Assembly: GCF_021726475.1 (NCBI RefSeq)
Contig: NZ_JAKJRU010000005.1
Span: 62,001-126,000, forward strand
Origin: Pseudomonas oligotrophica
GTDB lineage: Bacteria; Pseudomonadota; Gammaproteobacteria; Pseudomonadales; Pseudomonadaceae
Reading direction: 5' to 3'
Length of the DNA stretch: 64,000 nucleotides
Positions 16,377-24,199 of this stretch are shown here, piece by piece. Below the pieces are notes generated by a model. It made no database searches. It was not told the DNA's origin and was given only the letters and a program-made list of their open reading frames with translations. Numbering within the stretch: position 1 is the stretch's first letter; every line of letters begins with the position of its first letter. Made by a program: the position numbers and the translations under genes.

Positions 16377-18032
16377 TTACATGTTGGGGTAGTTCGGTCC
16401 GCCGGTGCCTTCCGGCGCAACCCAGGTGATGTTCTGCGCCGGGTCCTTGATGTCGCAGGTCTTGCAGTGCACGCAGTTCTGCGCATTGATCTGGAAGCGC
16501 TTGCTGCCGTCGTCGTTGCTGACCACTTCGTACACGCCGGCCGGGCAGTAGCGCTGCGCCGGCTCGTCGTACAGCGGCAGGTTCTTCTCGATCGGGATGC
16601 TCGGGTCGGCCAGCCTGAGGTGGACCGGCTGGTCTTCCTCGTGGTTGGTGTTGGAGAGGAACACCGAGCTGAGCTTGTCGAAGCTGAGCTTGCCGTCCGG
16701 CTTGGGGTAGTCGATCTTCTTCACCTCGGCCGCCGGCTTCAGGCAGGCATGGTCCGGCTTGGTGTCGTGCAGGGTGAAGGGGATCTTGCCGCCGAAGATG
16801 TTCTGGTCGATGAAGTTGAACGCGCCACCCTTGATCGCGCCCCACTTGTGGATTGCCGCGCCGAAGTTGCGGCTCTTGTACAGCTCGTCGTAGACCCAGC
16901 TCTTCTTGAAGGCTTCTTCGTAACCGGTCAGCTCGTCACCACCCTCGCGGCCGGCAGCCAGCGCCTCGGCGATCGCTTCGGCGGCCAGCATGCCGGACTT
17001 CATCGCGGTGTGGCTGCCCTTGATCTTGGCGAAGTTCAGGGTGCCGGCGTCGCAGCCGATCAGCGCGCCGCCCTTGAACACCATCTTCGGCAGGCAGTTC
17101 AGGCCGCCCTTGGCGATGGCGCGGGCACCGTAGGACACGCGCTTGCCGCCCTCGAGGTACTGCTTGACCACCGGGTGGTGCTTGTAGCGCTGGAACTCGT
17201 CGAACGGCGACAGGTGCGGGTTGCTGTAGGAGAGATCGACGATCAGGCCGACCACCACCTGGTTGTTCTCCAGGTGATAGAGGAACGAGCCGCCGCTGTT
17301 CTCGTCGTCCAGCGGCCAGCCGGCGGTGTGGATCACCAGGCCCTGCTCGTGCTTGGCCGGGTCGATATCCCACAGTTCCTTGATGCCGATGCCGTAGTGC
17401 TGCGGATCGACGCTGGCGTTGAGCTGGAAGCGGTTGATCAGCTGCTTGCCGATGTGGCCGCGGCAGCCCTCGGCAAACAGCGTGTACTTGGCGCGCAGCT
17501 CCATGCCGGGGGTGTACATGCCTTCCTTCGGATTGCCCTCGCGGTCCACACCCAGGTCGCCGGTGACGATGCCGCGCACCACGCCATCGTCGTCGATCAG
17601 CGCTTCCTGGGCGGCGAAGCCGGGGTAGATCTCCACGCCCAGGTTCTCGGCCTGCTGGGCCAGCCAGCGGCACAGGTTGCCCAGGGAAATGATGTAGTTG
17701 CCTTCGTTGTGCATGGTCTTGGGGACCAGCGCGTTCGGCAGCTTGCTGGCGGCCTGCTCGTTCTTCAGCAGGTAGATGTCGTCGCGCTTGACCGGCGTAT
17801 TGAGCGGGGCGCCGAGCTCTTTCCAGTCGGGGAACAGCTCGGCCAGTGCGCGCGGCTCGAACACCGCGCCGGAGAGGATATGGGCGCCTACTTCGGAACC
17901 TTTCTCGACGACGCAGACGCTGATCTCCTGACCGGCGTCGGCGGCCTTCTGCTTCAGGCGGCAGGCGGCGGATAGGCCTGCGGGGCCGGCGCCGACGATC
18001 ACCACGTCGAATTCCATGTATTCGCGTTCCAT
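16377..18032 (-). CDS. Electron-transfer flavoprotein:ubiquinone oxidoreductase (ETF-QO)
   Basis: 551 residues, the usual length. The FAD-binding motif GAGPAGLSAACRLKQ is at the N-terminus (about residues 13-27), with VVEKGSEVGAHILSG behind it. The single 4Fe-4S cluster is ligated by C496, C520, C523 and C526 (RYCPAGVYE and NCVHCKTCDIKDP). The enzyme is a peripheral membrane protein passing electrons from ETF to ubiquinone, mainly from fatty-acid and amino-acid dehydrogenases. It is divergent from etfBA, its redox partner, with a PsrA-type site between. All cofactor residues seen are intact. Confidence 0.95.
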   Translation of the reverse strand: MEREYMEFDVVIVGAGPAGLSAACRLKQKAADAGQEISVCVVEKGSEVGAHILSGAVFEPRALAELFPDWKELGAPLNTPVKRDDIYLLKNEQAASKLPNALVPKTMHNEGNYIISLGNLCRWLAQQAENLGVEIYPGFAAQEALIDDDGVVRGIVTGDLGVDREGNPKEGMYTPGMELRAKYTLFAEGCRGHIGKQLINRFQLNASVDPQHYGIGIKELWDIDPAKHEQGLVIHTAGWPLDDENSGGSFLYHLENNQVVVGLIVDLSYSNPHLSPFDEFQRYKHHPVVKQYLEGGKRVSYGARAIAKGGLNCLPKMVFKGGALIGCDAGTLNFAKIKGSHTAMKSGMLAAEAIAEALAAGREGGDELTGYEEAFKKSWVYDELYKSRNFGAAIHKWGAIKGGAFNFIDQNIFGGKIPFTLHDTKPDHACLKPAAEVKKIDYPKPDGKLSFDKLSSVFLSNTNHEEDQPVHLRLADPSIPIEKNLPLYDEPAQRYCPAGVYEVVSNDDGSKRFQINAQNCVHCKTCDIKDPAQNITWVAPEGTGGPNYPNM

Positions 18033-18351
18033 AGGCTTCTCCTAATCAAGGCTGGTTTTTTATTGAGTGGCAGGCCGTGATCGTTCCGTGATCGAGCCGG
18101 GGCGGGGCGCATTATATATAGCTGCCGAAAACGGTCCAATACAAACGTTTGTTTGAATTTTCCGAAGCCTGCTAGAATCGAGCGCCTGCGGGCGATGGCG
18201 GGCCATATGCGTTGTTGACCCCGCCGCAGCGCTGCAGTCAAGATACGTGACGGTTTGCGCTCGCCGAACAGCCAGCAGGGCATCGGAACCCAGGCCACTG
18301 GCCGGTTCGCCTCGGCGAATAAATCCAATCTCCGAAGAGAACGAGGAATCC
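18033..18351. promoter_or_regulatory. Divergent promoter region of ETF-QO and etfBA
   Basis: For the minus-strand gene, TATAAT (18111-18116) lies 17 bases from TTGGAC (18134-18139). For etfBA, TAGAAT (18173-18178) lies 18 bases from TTGTTT (18149-18154). The PsrA-type palindrome at 18142-18155 overlaps the etfB -35 and abuts the other promoter, so one regulator could control both directions. The rest of this 319-base gap (18180-18345) shows no gene or clear hairpin. Confidence 0.6.
18142..18155. promoter_or_regulatory. PsrA-type operator
   Basis: CAAACGTTTGTTTG fits CAAAC-N4-GTTTG, the motif bound by the TetR-family fatty-acid sensor PsrA in Pseudomonas, and contains the perfect palindrome ACAAACGTTTGT if one base upstream is included. 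The etf genes are known PsrA targets in P. aeruginosa. Long-chain acyl signals would relieve repression. Confidence 0.72.
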
Positions 18352-19101
18352 ATGAAGGTTCTTGTAGCTGTCAAACGAGTGGTTGACTATAACGTCAAGG
18401 TCCGCGTCAAGGCGGACAATTCCGGCGTCGACCTCGCCAACGTCAAGATGTCGATGAACCCCTTCTGCGAAATCGCCGTGGAAGAAGCGGTGCGCCTGAA
18501 AGAGAAGGGCGTGGCCAGCGAGATCGTGGTGGTCTCCATCGGCCCGAGCGCTGCCCAGGAGCAGCTGCGCACCGCGCTGGCACTGGGTGCCGACCGCGCC
18601 GTGCTGGTCGAGTCCGCCGAGGAACTGAGCTCCCTGGCCGTGGCCAAGCTGCTCAAGGCGGTGGTCGACAAGGAGCAGCCGCAGCTGATCATCCTCGGCA
18701 AGCAGGCCATCGACAGCGACAACAACCAGACCGGGCAGATGCTCGGCGCGCTGACCGGCTACGCCCAGGGCACCTTCGCCTCCAAGGTGGAAGTGGCCGG
18801 CGACAAGCTCAACGTCACCCGCGAGATCGACGGCGGCCTGCAGACCGTCGCGCTGAACCTGCCGGCGATCGTCACCACCGACCTGCGCCTGAACGAGCCG
18901 CGCTATGCGTCGCTGCCGAACATCATGAAGGCCAAGAAGAAGCCGCTGGAAACCCTCAGCCCTGAGGCGCTGGGCGTGGCCACCACCTCCACCGTCAAGA
19001 CCCTCAAGGTCGAGGCGCCGGCCGCACGCAGCGCCGGCATCAAGGTCAAGTCCGTGGCTGAACTGGTCGAGAAACTGAAGAACGAGGCGAAGGTGATCTG
19101 A
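18352..19101 (+). CDS. etfB: Electron-transfer flavoprotein beta subunit
   Basis: 249 residues starting [20 protein letters not shown]. The AMP-binding and signature stretch of EtfB is seen in [18 protein letters not shown] and in [20 protein letters not shown], near residues 120-200. EtfAB carries electrons from acyl-CoA and other dehydrogenases to ETF-QO. The ATG at 18352 has GAGGAA upstream; the frame stays open for 105 bases before it, but those residues do not belong to the family. Its stop overlaps the etfA start (TGATG), so the two subunits are translated together. Confidence 0.95.
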   Translation: MKVLVAVKRVVDYNVKVRVKADNSGVDLANVKMSMNPFCEIAVEEAVRLKEKGVASEIVVVSIGPSAAQEQLRTALALGADRAVLVESAEELSSLAVAKLLKAVVDKEQPQLIILGKQAIDSDNNQTGQMLGALTGYAQGTFASKVEVAGDKLNVTREIDGGLQTVALNLPAIVTTDLRLNEPRYASLPNIMKAKKKPLETLSPEALGVATTSTVKTLKVEAPAARSAGIKVKSVAELVEKLKNEAKVI

Positions 19102-20030
19102 TGGCTATCCTGGTTATCGCTGAACACAACAACGCGGTGCTGGCGGCTGCGACCCTGAACACCGTGGCGGCGGCCGCGAAGATCGGCGGCGACATCCATG
19201 TGCTGGTCGCCGGCAGCGGCTGCGGCGCCATCGCCGAGGCGGCAGCCAAGATCGAGGGCGTGGCCAAGGTACTGGTCGCCGACGATGCGGCTTACGCCAA
19301 CCAGCTGCCGGAAAACGTCGCGCCGCTGATCGCCGGGCTGGCCAAGAATTACAGCCACGTGCTGGCCGCGGCTACCACCAATGGCAAGAACTTCCTGCCG
19401 CGCGTCGCCGCCCTGCTGGATGTCGACCAGATCTCCGAGATCATCGCCGTCGAGAGCGCCGACACCTTCAAGCGCCCGATCTACGCCGGCAACGCCATCG
19501 CCACCGTGCAGTCCAGCGCACCGATCAAGGTGATCACCGTGCGCAGCACCGGTTTCGATGCGGTCAACGCCGAGGGCGGCTCGGCCAGCGTCGAGCAGGT
19601 CTCCGGCAGCGGTGATGCAGGCGTCTCCGCCTTCGTCGGCGAAGAGCTGGCCAAGTCCGACCGTCCGGAGCTGACCGCCGCCAAGATCGTCGTCTCCGGC
19701 GGTCGCGGCATGCAGAACGGCGACAACTTCAAGCACCTCTACTCGCTGGCCGACAAGCTCGGCGCCGCCGTCGGTGCCTCGCGCGCGGCGGTCGATGCGG
19801 GCTTCGTGCCGAACGACATGCAGGTCGGCCAGACCGGCAAGATCGTCGCGCCGCAGCTGTACATCGCCGTCGGCATCAGCGGTGCCATCCAGCACCTGGC
19901 CGGCATGAAGGACTCCAAGGTGATCGTCGCGATCAACAAGGACGAGGAAGCGCCGATCTTCCAGGTCGCCGACTACGGCCTGGTGGGGGATCTGTTCGAA
20001 GTGCTGCCGGAGCTGGAAAAGCTCGTCTGA
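19101..20030 (+). CDS. etfA: Electron-transfer flavoprotein alpha subunit
   Basis: 309 residues. The N-terminal domain begins [20 protein letters not shown]. The C-terminal FAD-binding domain holds [33 protein letters not shown] and [20 protein letters not shown], which are the family's FAD signature. With EtfB it forms the soluble heterodimer delivering electrons to ETF-QO, encoded divergently. The start overlaps etfB by one base. An intrinsic terminator follows 18 bases after the stop. Confidence 0.95.
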   Translation: MAILVIAEHNNAVLAAATLNTVAAAAKIGGDIHVLVAGSGCGAIAEAAAKIEGVAKVLVADDAAYANQLPENVAPLIAGLAKNYSHVLAAATTNGKNFLPRVAALLDVDQISEIIAVESADTFKRPIYAGNAIATVQSSAPIKVITVRSTGFDAVNAEGGSASVEQVSGSGDAGVSAFVGEELAKSDRPELTAAKIVVSGGRGMQNGDNFKHLYSLADKLGAAVGASRAAVDAGFVPNDMQVGQTGKIVAPQLYIAVGISGAIQHLAGMKDSKVIVAINKDEEAPIFQVADYGLVGDLFEVLPELEKLV

Positions 20031-20048
20031 CCGCAGCAGTCGTGAAAG

Positions 20049-20071
20049 AACCCGCCGCGTGCGGGTTTTTT
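20049..20071 (+). terminator. Intrinsic terminator of etfBA
   Basis: AACCCGC (20049-20055) pairs with GCGGGTT (20061-20067), followed by TTTT. Standard intrinsic terminator. Confidence 0.88.
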
Positions 20072-20139
20072 CATGGGCGCTCGTCGTGCGCGCCGATGAT
20101 AAGATCGCCCGGCTCGCTCATCCGAAGAAGGTACCCTCG

Positions 20140-20937
20140 ATGCGTCTTGCCGATCCGCTCAGATGGACTCTTGCGGCCCTGGTTCTCGCTTCGCCGCTGG
20201 CACTCCAGGCGGCGGGCAAGTGCGAGCGCCTGGTGGCAACCGGCACGGCGGACAACCCGCCGTTCGTCTGGCGCGATGGCAAGCGCCTGGCCGGTGCCAA
20301 CGTCGAGCTGCTCGAACGCATCGCCAAGAACCTCGGCCTGAAGCTGGAGGTGCTGCATACGGGTGATGCCGGCAAGGCGCTCGAGGAAGTGCGCAGCGGG
20401 CGGATCGATATCCTGCTTGATGCGCCGTTGCAGGCGGAGCGCCTGGCCGAGATGGACTTCATCCACCCGCCGATCGCGCGCCTGGAGAGCTTCGCCTGGG
20501 TTCGCAACGAGCCGGGCTTCCTCTACGCCACGCCGGCCGACCTGCGCGGCCGCCGCGGGCTGCGCGTCGCCGGGGACAGCTTGAGCGAGGCGAGCGGCCT
20601 GCCCGATCTCAAGCCGGGCAGAGACCTGGGCCAGGCCGTGGCGGCGCTGACCCGCGGAGACGCCGACTTCGTCCTCTACGAGCGCTACGGTGCGCTGGCC
20701 CGGCTGGAGCAGCCATTGCTGGAGAAGATCCAGCGGCTGACGCCGGCTGTGGCGCGGCGTTCCATGCACCTGGCGCTGTCCCACGACTCGGCCTGCAACG
20801 ACCCCTGGCTGCGTGGCCAGCTCGCCCTGCAGATGACCGAGCTGCAGGCAGCCGGCGTGCCGGAGCTACTGCTGGTCGATAACCTGGTGCGCTGGAAAGA
20901 ACAGAAACCGGCCGGTGAAGCGCCGGCGAAGAACTAA
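20140..20937 (+). CDS. Periplasmic substrate-binding-like protein (SBP_bac_3 type)
   Basis: 265 residues. A signal peptide covers about 1-24 (MRLADPLRWTLAALVLASPL, cleaved near LQA-AG). The body matches type 3 periplasmic binding proteins: NPPFVWRDGKRLAGANVELL, then RSGRIDILLDAPLQAERL, and the second lobe. The usual ligand arginine region is present in modified form. No permease or ATPase gene is nearby, so it may act as an orphan sensor-like protein rather than in transport. It is followed within nine bases by the DUF4398 lipoprotein gene and then an OmpA-like lipoprotein, probably one operon. Substrate not predictable. Confidence 0.78.
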   Translation: MRLADPLRWTLAALVLASPLALQAAGKCERLVATGTADNPPFVWRDGKRLAGANVELLERIAKNLGLKLEVLHTGDAGKALEEVRSGRIDILLDAPLQAERLAEMDFIHPPIARLESFAWVRNEPGFLYATPADLRGRRGLRVAGDSLSEASGLPDLKPGRDLGQAVAALTRGDADFVLYERYGALARLEQPLLEKIQRLTPAVARRSMHLALSHDSACNDPWLRGQLALQMTELQAAGVPELLLVDNLVRWKEQKPAGEAPAKN

Positions 20938-20949
20938 GGGTTGCCTCCG

Positions 20950-21300
20950 TTGAACAAGCTTCTTCCTTCCGTATTCCTGGCCCTGCTGCTGTCGGCGTGT
21001 GCAAGCGATCCTGCACCCAGCGAGCAGCTGCGCCTGACCGCCGCTGCGTTGCAGCAGGCGCGGGCGATCGGCGCGACCGACGAGATCGCCGAGCTGGCCC
21101 TGGCCGAGGCGAAACTGAGCGAGGCCCGGCTGGCGATGGCCGAGGGTGATCACCGCCAGGCGCGGTTGCTGGCCGAGCAGGCCGAGCTGGATGCACGACT
21201 GGCCGAGGCGCGCGTGCTGAGCCAGAAGAGCAGCGCACAGCTGGCCGAACTCAGGCGCAGCATCGAGCGTGTTCGCGAGAAGCTGGGGAAGGTGCAATGA
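20950..21300 (+). CDS. DUF4398 lipoprotein
   Basis: 116 residues from TTG 20950 (MNKLLPSVFLALLLSACASD), with a lipobox LLSAC and an AAGG ribosome site ten bases upstream; an in-frame TTG nine bases earlier is possible. The mature part is a long amphipathic helix of DUF4398 type (alanine-, leucine- and arginine/glutamate-rich, about 25-115). It overlaps the OmpA-like gene by four bases (ATGA), and that gene also starts with a DUF4398-like segment. The pair is common in pseudomonads; the role is presumed to be envelope stability. Confidence 0.75.
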   Translation: MNKLLPSVFLALLLSACASDPAPSEQLRLTAAALQQARAIGATDEIAELALAEAKLSEARLAMAEGDHRQARLLAEQAELDARLAEARVLSQKSSAQLAELRRSIERVREKLGKVQ

Positions 21301-22097
21301 AAAGGATCTGTATCACCCTGCTGCTGGTCGCGGCCGGCCTCGGCGCGGGTTGCGCCGACCAGGCGCTGCGCGAGCAGCTCGACCAGGCCGCGGCGGCCTA
21401 CCAGCAGGTCAGCAGCGATGCCGAGCTGGTGCGTGGCGCGCCGAGGGACGTTGCCCGCGCCGGCGAGACGCTCGAGCGTGCGCAGCGCTTCTCTCATTAC
21501 ATCGGCGGTGCGCAGGACGCCCGCCACTATGCCTACCTCAGCCTGAGCTACAGCGAGATCGCCCGCCAGCATGGTGCGCTGCTGGCCAACCAGCAGCAGG
21601 CGGTGCGCCTGGAGATGGACCGCGAGCGCCTGCGCCGCATGCTGCAGGACGCGCGCCTGCTCAACCTGCAGCAGGGGCAGTGGATGGAAGACCAGATGAT
21701 CAGCCTGGCGGCCACCGAGACCGATCGCGGCCTGGTGATGACTCTCGGCGACGTGCTCTTCCGCGCCGGCAGCGACCGCCTCGGCCCGGAGGCCAACCGC
21801 ACGCTGCTCAAGCTCGCGCATTTCCTGCAGCTCAATCCGCAGCGCCGGGTGCGCATCGAGGGCTACACCGACAGCCGTGGCCAGGCCGAGGAGAACCTGC
21901 AACTGTCGCGGGCGCGGGCGCGGGCGGTCGCCTCGGTGCTGCTGGACCTGGGGATTGCGGCCGGGCGGCTGGAAGTGCGCGGCTATGGCGAGCAGTTTCC
22001 GATCGCCGAGAACGCCTCGGCGCGCGGGCGGGCGCAGAACCGGCGGGTCGAGATCCTCTTCTCCGATGCCAAGGGCCAGTTGGCACCTGACCGCTGA
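21297..22097 (+). CDS. OmpA-family lipoprotein with DUF4398-like N-terminus
   Basis: 266 residues. Lipoprotein signal MKRICITLLLVAAGLGAGC, then an alpha-helical DUF4398-like region (20-130), then an OmpA C-terminal peptidoglycan-binding domain (about 140-255). The last shows VLFRAGSDRLGPEANRTL, RVRIEGYTDSRGQAEENL, LSRARARAVASVLLDLG and SARGRAQNRRVEI. The aspartate and arginine residues that bind diaminopimelate are present (TDSRG, NRRVE). It probably tethers the outer membrane to peptidoglycan. Translationally coupled with the preceding lipoprotein. Confidence 0.85.
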   Translation: MKRICITLLLVAAGLGAGCADQALREQLDQAAAAYQQVSSDAELVRGAPRDVARAGETLERAQRFSHYIGGAQDARHYAYLSLSYSEIARQHGALLANQQQAVRLEMDRERLRRMLQDARLLNLQQGQWMEDQMISLAATETDRGLVMTLGDVLFRAGSDRLGPEANRTLLKLAHFLQLNPQRRVRIEGYTDSRGQAEENLQLSRARARAVASVLLDLGIAAGRLEVRGYGEQFPIAENASARGRAQNRRVEILFSDAKGQLAPDR

Positions 22098-22113
22098 GCC
22101 GCCGCGGCGGCTC
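22096..22113 (+). terminator. Hairpin after the OmpA-like gene
   Basis: GAGCCGCC pairs perfectly with GGCGGCTC, separated by two bases, and overlaps the stop codon. No T-run follows, so termination would be weak or factor-assisted. Confidence 0.4.
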
Positions 22114-22210
22114 TGGTACGCACTGTTGCGTCCATATCCGCAATAACTGTATTGGTGTGCTGCCAGCCAGCTGAGCTACTGTTACGGTTCAGTTGGCGGA
22201 GGCAAGGACC

Positions 22211-23668
22211 ATGACCAATCTGTTGCTGTATCAACGTATCGCGCAACAACTGGCCGAGGACATCCGCCGCGGCGTCTACCGCCCGGGTGAGCGCGTACCC
22301 TCGGTGCGCAAGCTGAGCACCCAGCTCAACGTCAGCCACGCCACTGTGCTGCAGGCCTACGCCAACCTCGAAGACCAGGGCATGATCAAGGCGCGGCCGC
22401 AGTCGGGCTTCTACGTCCACCACACGCCGATGCTGACCGCGCCCACGCCGGACATCGCGCGGGTCGAGCGGCCCACGCTGGTGACCCGCAGCAGCATCAT
22501 CAACCAGGTGCTCAGCGAGTGCCGCCGCGAGGGCCTGGTGCCCTTTGGCGCGGCGGTGCCGCATGTCGACTACCTGCCGGTCCGCGCGCTGCACCAGCAG
22601 CTGGCCAAGGTCACCCGCTTCCACAGCCCGCGCGCCTTCAGCTACATGTTCAGCCCCGGCTACGAGCCGCTGCGCCGGCAGGTCGCCATCCGCATGCGCG
22701 ATGCCGGCGTGGTGGTCGCGCCGTCGGAAATCGTCATTACCCATGGTTGCGTCGATGCGCTGCAGATGTCGCTGCGCGTGCTGACCCGCCCCGGCGACCT
22801 GATCGCCGCCGAGTCGCCGACCTACTACGGCTTGCTGCAGCTGGCCGACCTGCTGGGGCTGAAGGTCATCGAGATCCCCAGCGATCCGGAAACCGGCATG
22901 AGCCTGGAGGCACTGCAGCTGGCCGCGAGCCAGTGGCCGATCAAGGCGCTGGTGCTGACGGCGCGGCTGAGCAATCCGCTGGGCGTGAGCATGCCGGACA
23001 GCCGGCAGAAGCAGCTGCTGAACCTGGCCGCGCGCTTCGATATCCAAATCGTCGAGGACGATATCTACGGTGAGCTGATGTTCGAGCAGGGCACCTACAA
23101 GGCGCTGAAGTCCAACGACCACGACGGCCGGGTGATCTACTGCTCGAGCTTCTCCAAGACACTCTCGCCGGGGGTGCGCATCGGCTGGATCATCGCCGGC
23201 CGGCATCAGGCCGAAGTCGAGCGCCTGCAGACCTTCAGCACCCATTCGGCCTGCAGCGTGACGCAGATGGCGGTCGCCGCCTACCTGGAGAATGGCGGCT
23301 ACGATCGGCACCTGCGCTTCATCCGGCAGGAGTACCGCAAGAACCTCTCGGCGTTCCAGCTCGCCGTGCAGCGCTACTTTCCCGAAGGCACGCAGATGAC
23401 CCGACCCAAGGGCAACTTCATCCTCTGGGTCAGCCTGCCGGCGCCGGTCAATACCCAGGAGCTGCATGTGCAGGCCCTGGCCCAGGGCATCAGCATCGCC
23501 CCCGGGCCGATCTTCAGCAACACCGAGCAGTTCAATCACTGCATCCGGCTGAACTGCGGGCTGCCGTGGAACGCCGAGACCGAGCGCGCCCTGCGCACCC
23601 TTGGCAGGCTCGCGCGCGAACTCTGCGACCAGGCGCTGGCTGCGGCGCCCGCCGGGCGCGCCCGTTGA
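22211..23668 (+). CDS. MocR/GntR-family regulator with aminotransferase domain
   Basis: 485 residues. The N-terminal GntR winged helix (about 5-70) has GVYRPGERVPSVRKLSTQLN and SHATVLQAYANLEDQG. The remainder is a fold-type I aminotransferase domain with NPLGVSMPD, IVEDDIYGEL and the PLP lysine K316 in SSFSKTLSPGVRIGW. MocR proteins sense amino acids or PLP-linked metabolites and usually control a neighbouring or divergent gene. Here no obvious target lies divergent; the lipoprotein gene downstream overlaps by one base. GGAGG precedes the ATG. Possible operator repeats (ACTGT) lie in the 113-base upstream gap. Confidence 0.88.
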   Translation: MTNLLLYQRIAQQLAEDIRRGVYRPGERVPSVRKLSTQLNVSHATVLQAYANLEDQGMIKARPQSGFYVHHTPMLTAPTPDIARVERPTLVTRSSIINQVLSECRREGLVPFGAAVPHVDYLPVRALHQQLAKVTRFHSPRAFSYMFSPGYEPLRRQVAIRMRDAGVVVAPSEIVITHGCVDALQMSLRVLTRPGDLIAAESPTYYGLLQLADLLGLKVIEIPSDPETGMSLEALQLAASQWPIKALVLTARLSNPLGVSMPDSRQKQLLNLAARFDIQIVEDDIYGELMFEQGTYKALKSNDHDGRVIYCSSFSKTLSPGVRIGWIIAGRHQAEVERLQTFSTHSACSVTQMAVAAYLENGGYDRHLRFIRQEYRKNLSAFQLAVQRYFPEGTQMTRPKGNFILWVSLPAPVNTQELHVQALAQGISIAPGPIFSNTEQFNHCIRLNCGLPWNAETERALRTLGRLARELCDQALAAAPAGRAR

Positions 23669-24192
23669 TGTGGCGACTGCCCTGGCTGCTAGTGGCGCTG
23701 CTGCTGGGCGCCTGCGACGAGCGCGCGGCGGACGACACCAGGCCGGACCGGGCGCCTGTGGCGCCTGCGGCGCAACAGCAGGCGCAGCCGGACAAGCCGG
23801 CCGAGCTGCGCATCAGCGTGCCCGCCATCGATGGGCAGACCGAAGAGAAGCCGGCCGTGGAGATCAGCCTGCCGGAGCCCGCGCCTGCGCCTGCGCAACC
23901 CGCACCGCCGCAGGAGACACCGGAGCCGACGCCGCAACCGAAGCCGGCACCGCCCGTACAGCCGGTCGAACAGGTCGAGCTGGCGGCGCCGGAGCTCGAC
24001 CTGAGCCTGCCCGAGGATTGGGTCGAGGAACTTGCCGAGCCGGCGAATGCGGCAGCCGAGCCGCTGCTGCCGCCGTTGTTCGGCCCCGACGGCCAGGCGC
24101 CGGTGCAGATGAGCGGGCGCCTGATTCCCGGCGAGCAGGAAAACGAGCCGCTGATCGAGGGCGCCGAGATCCAGTTCGAAATCAAGCGCTGA
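23668..24192 (+). CDS. Proline-rich lipoprotein, hypothetical
   Basis: 174 residues. A lipobox-like LLLGAC (about 11-16) follows a short signal (MWRLPWLLVALLLGACDERA). The middle is extremely rich in Pro, Ala, Glu and Gln (about 30-125), as in TonB-like periplasm-spanning linkers. The C-terminal part (about 125-174) is acidic and ends in EIQFEIKR. No family recognised. The start overlaps the MocR stop (TGATG), so it is translated with it. It converges with the GGDEF-EAL gene seven bases on. Confidence 0.6.
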   Translation: MWRLPWLLVALLLGACDERAADDTRPDRAPVAPAAQQQAQPDKPAELRISVPAIDGQTEEKPAVEISLPEPAPAPAQPAPPQETPEPTPQPKPAPPVQPVEQVELAAPELDLSLPEDWVEELAEPANAAAEPLLPPLFGPDGQAPVQMSGRLIPGEQENEPLIEGAEIQFEIKR

Positions 24193-24199
24193 GCGGTGC

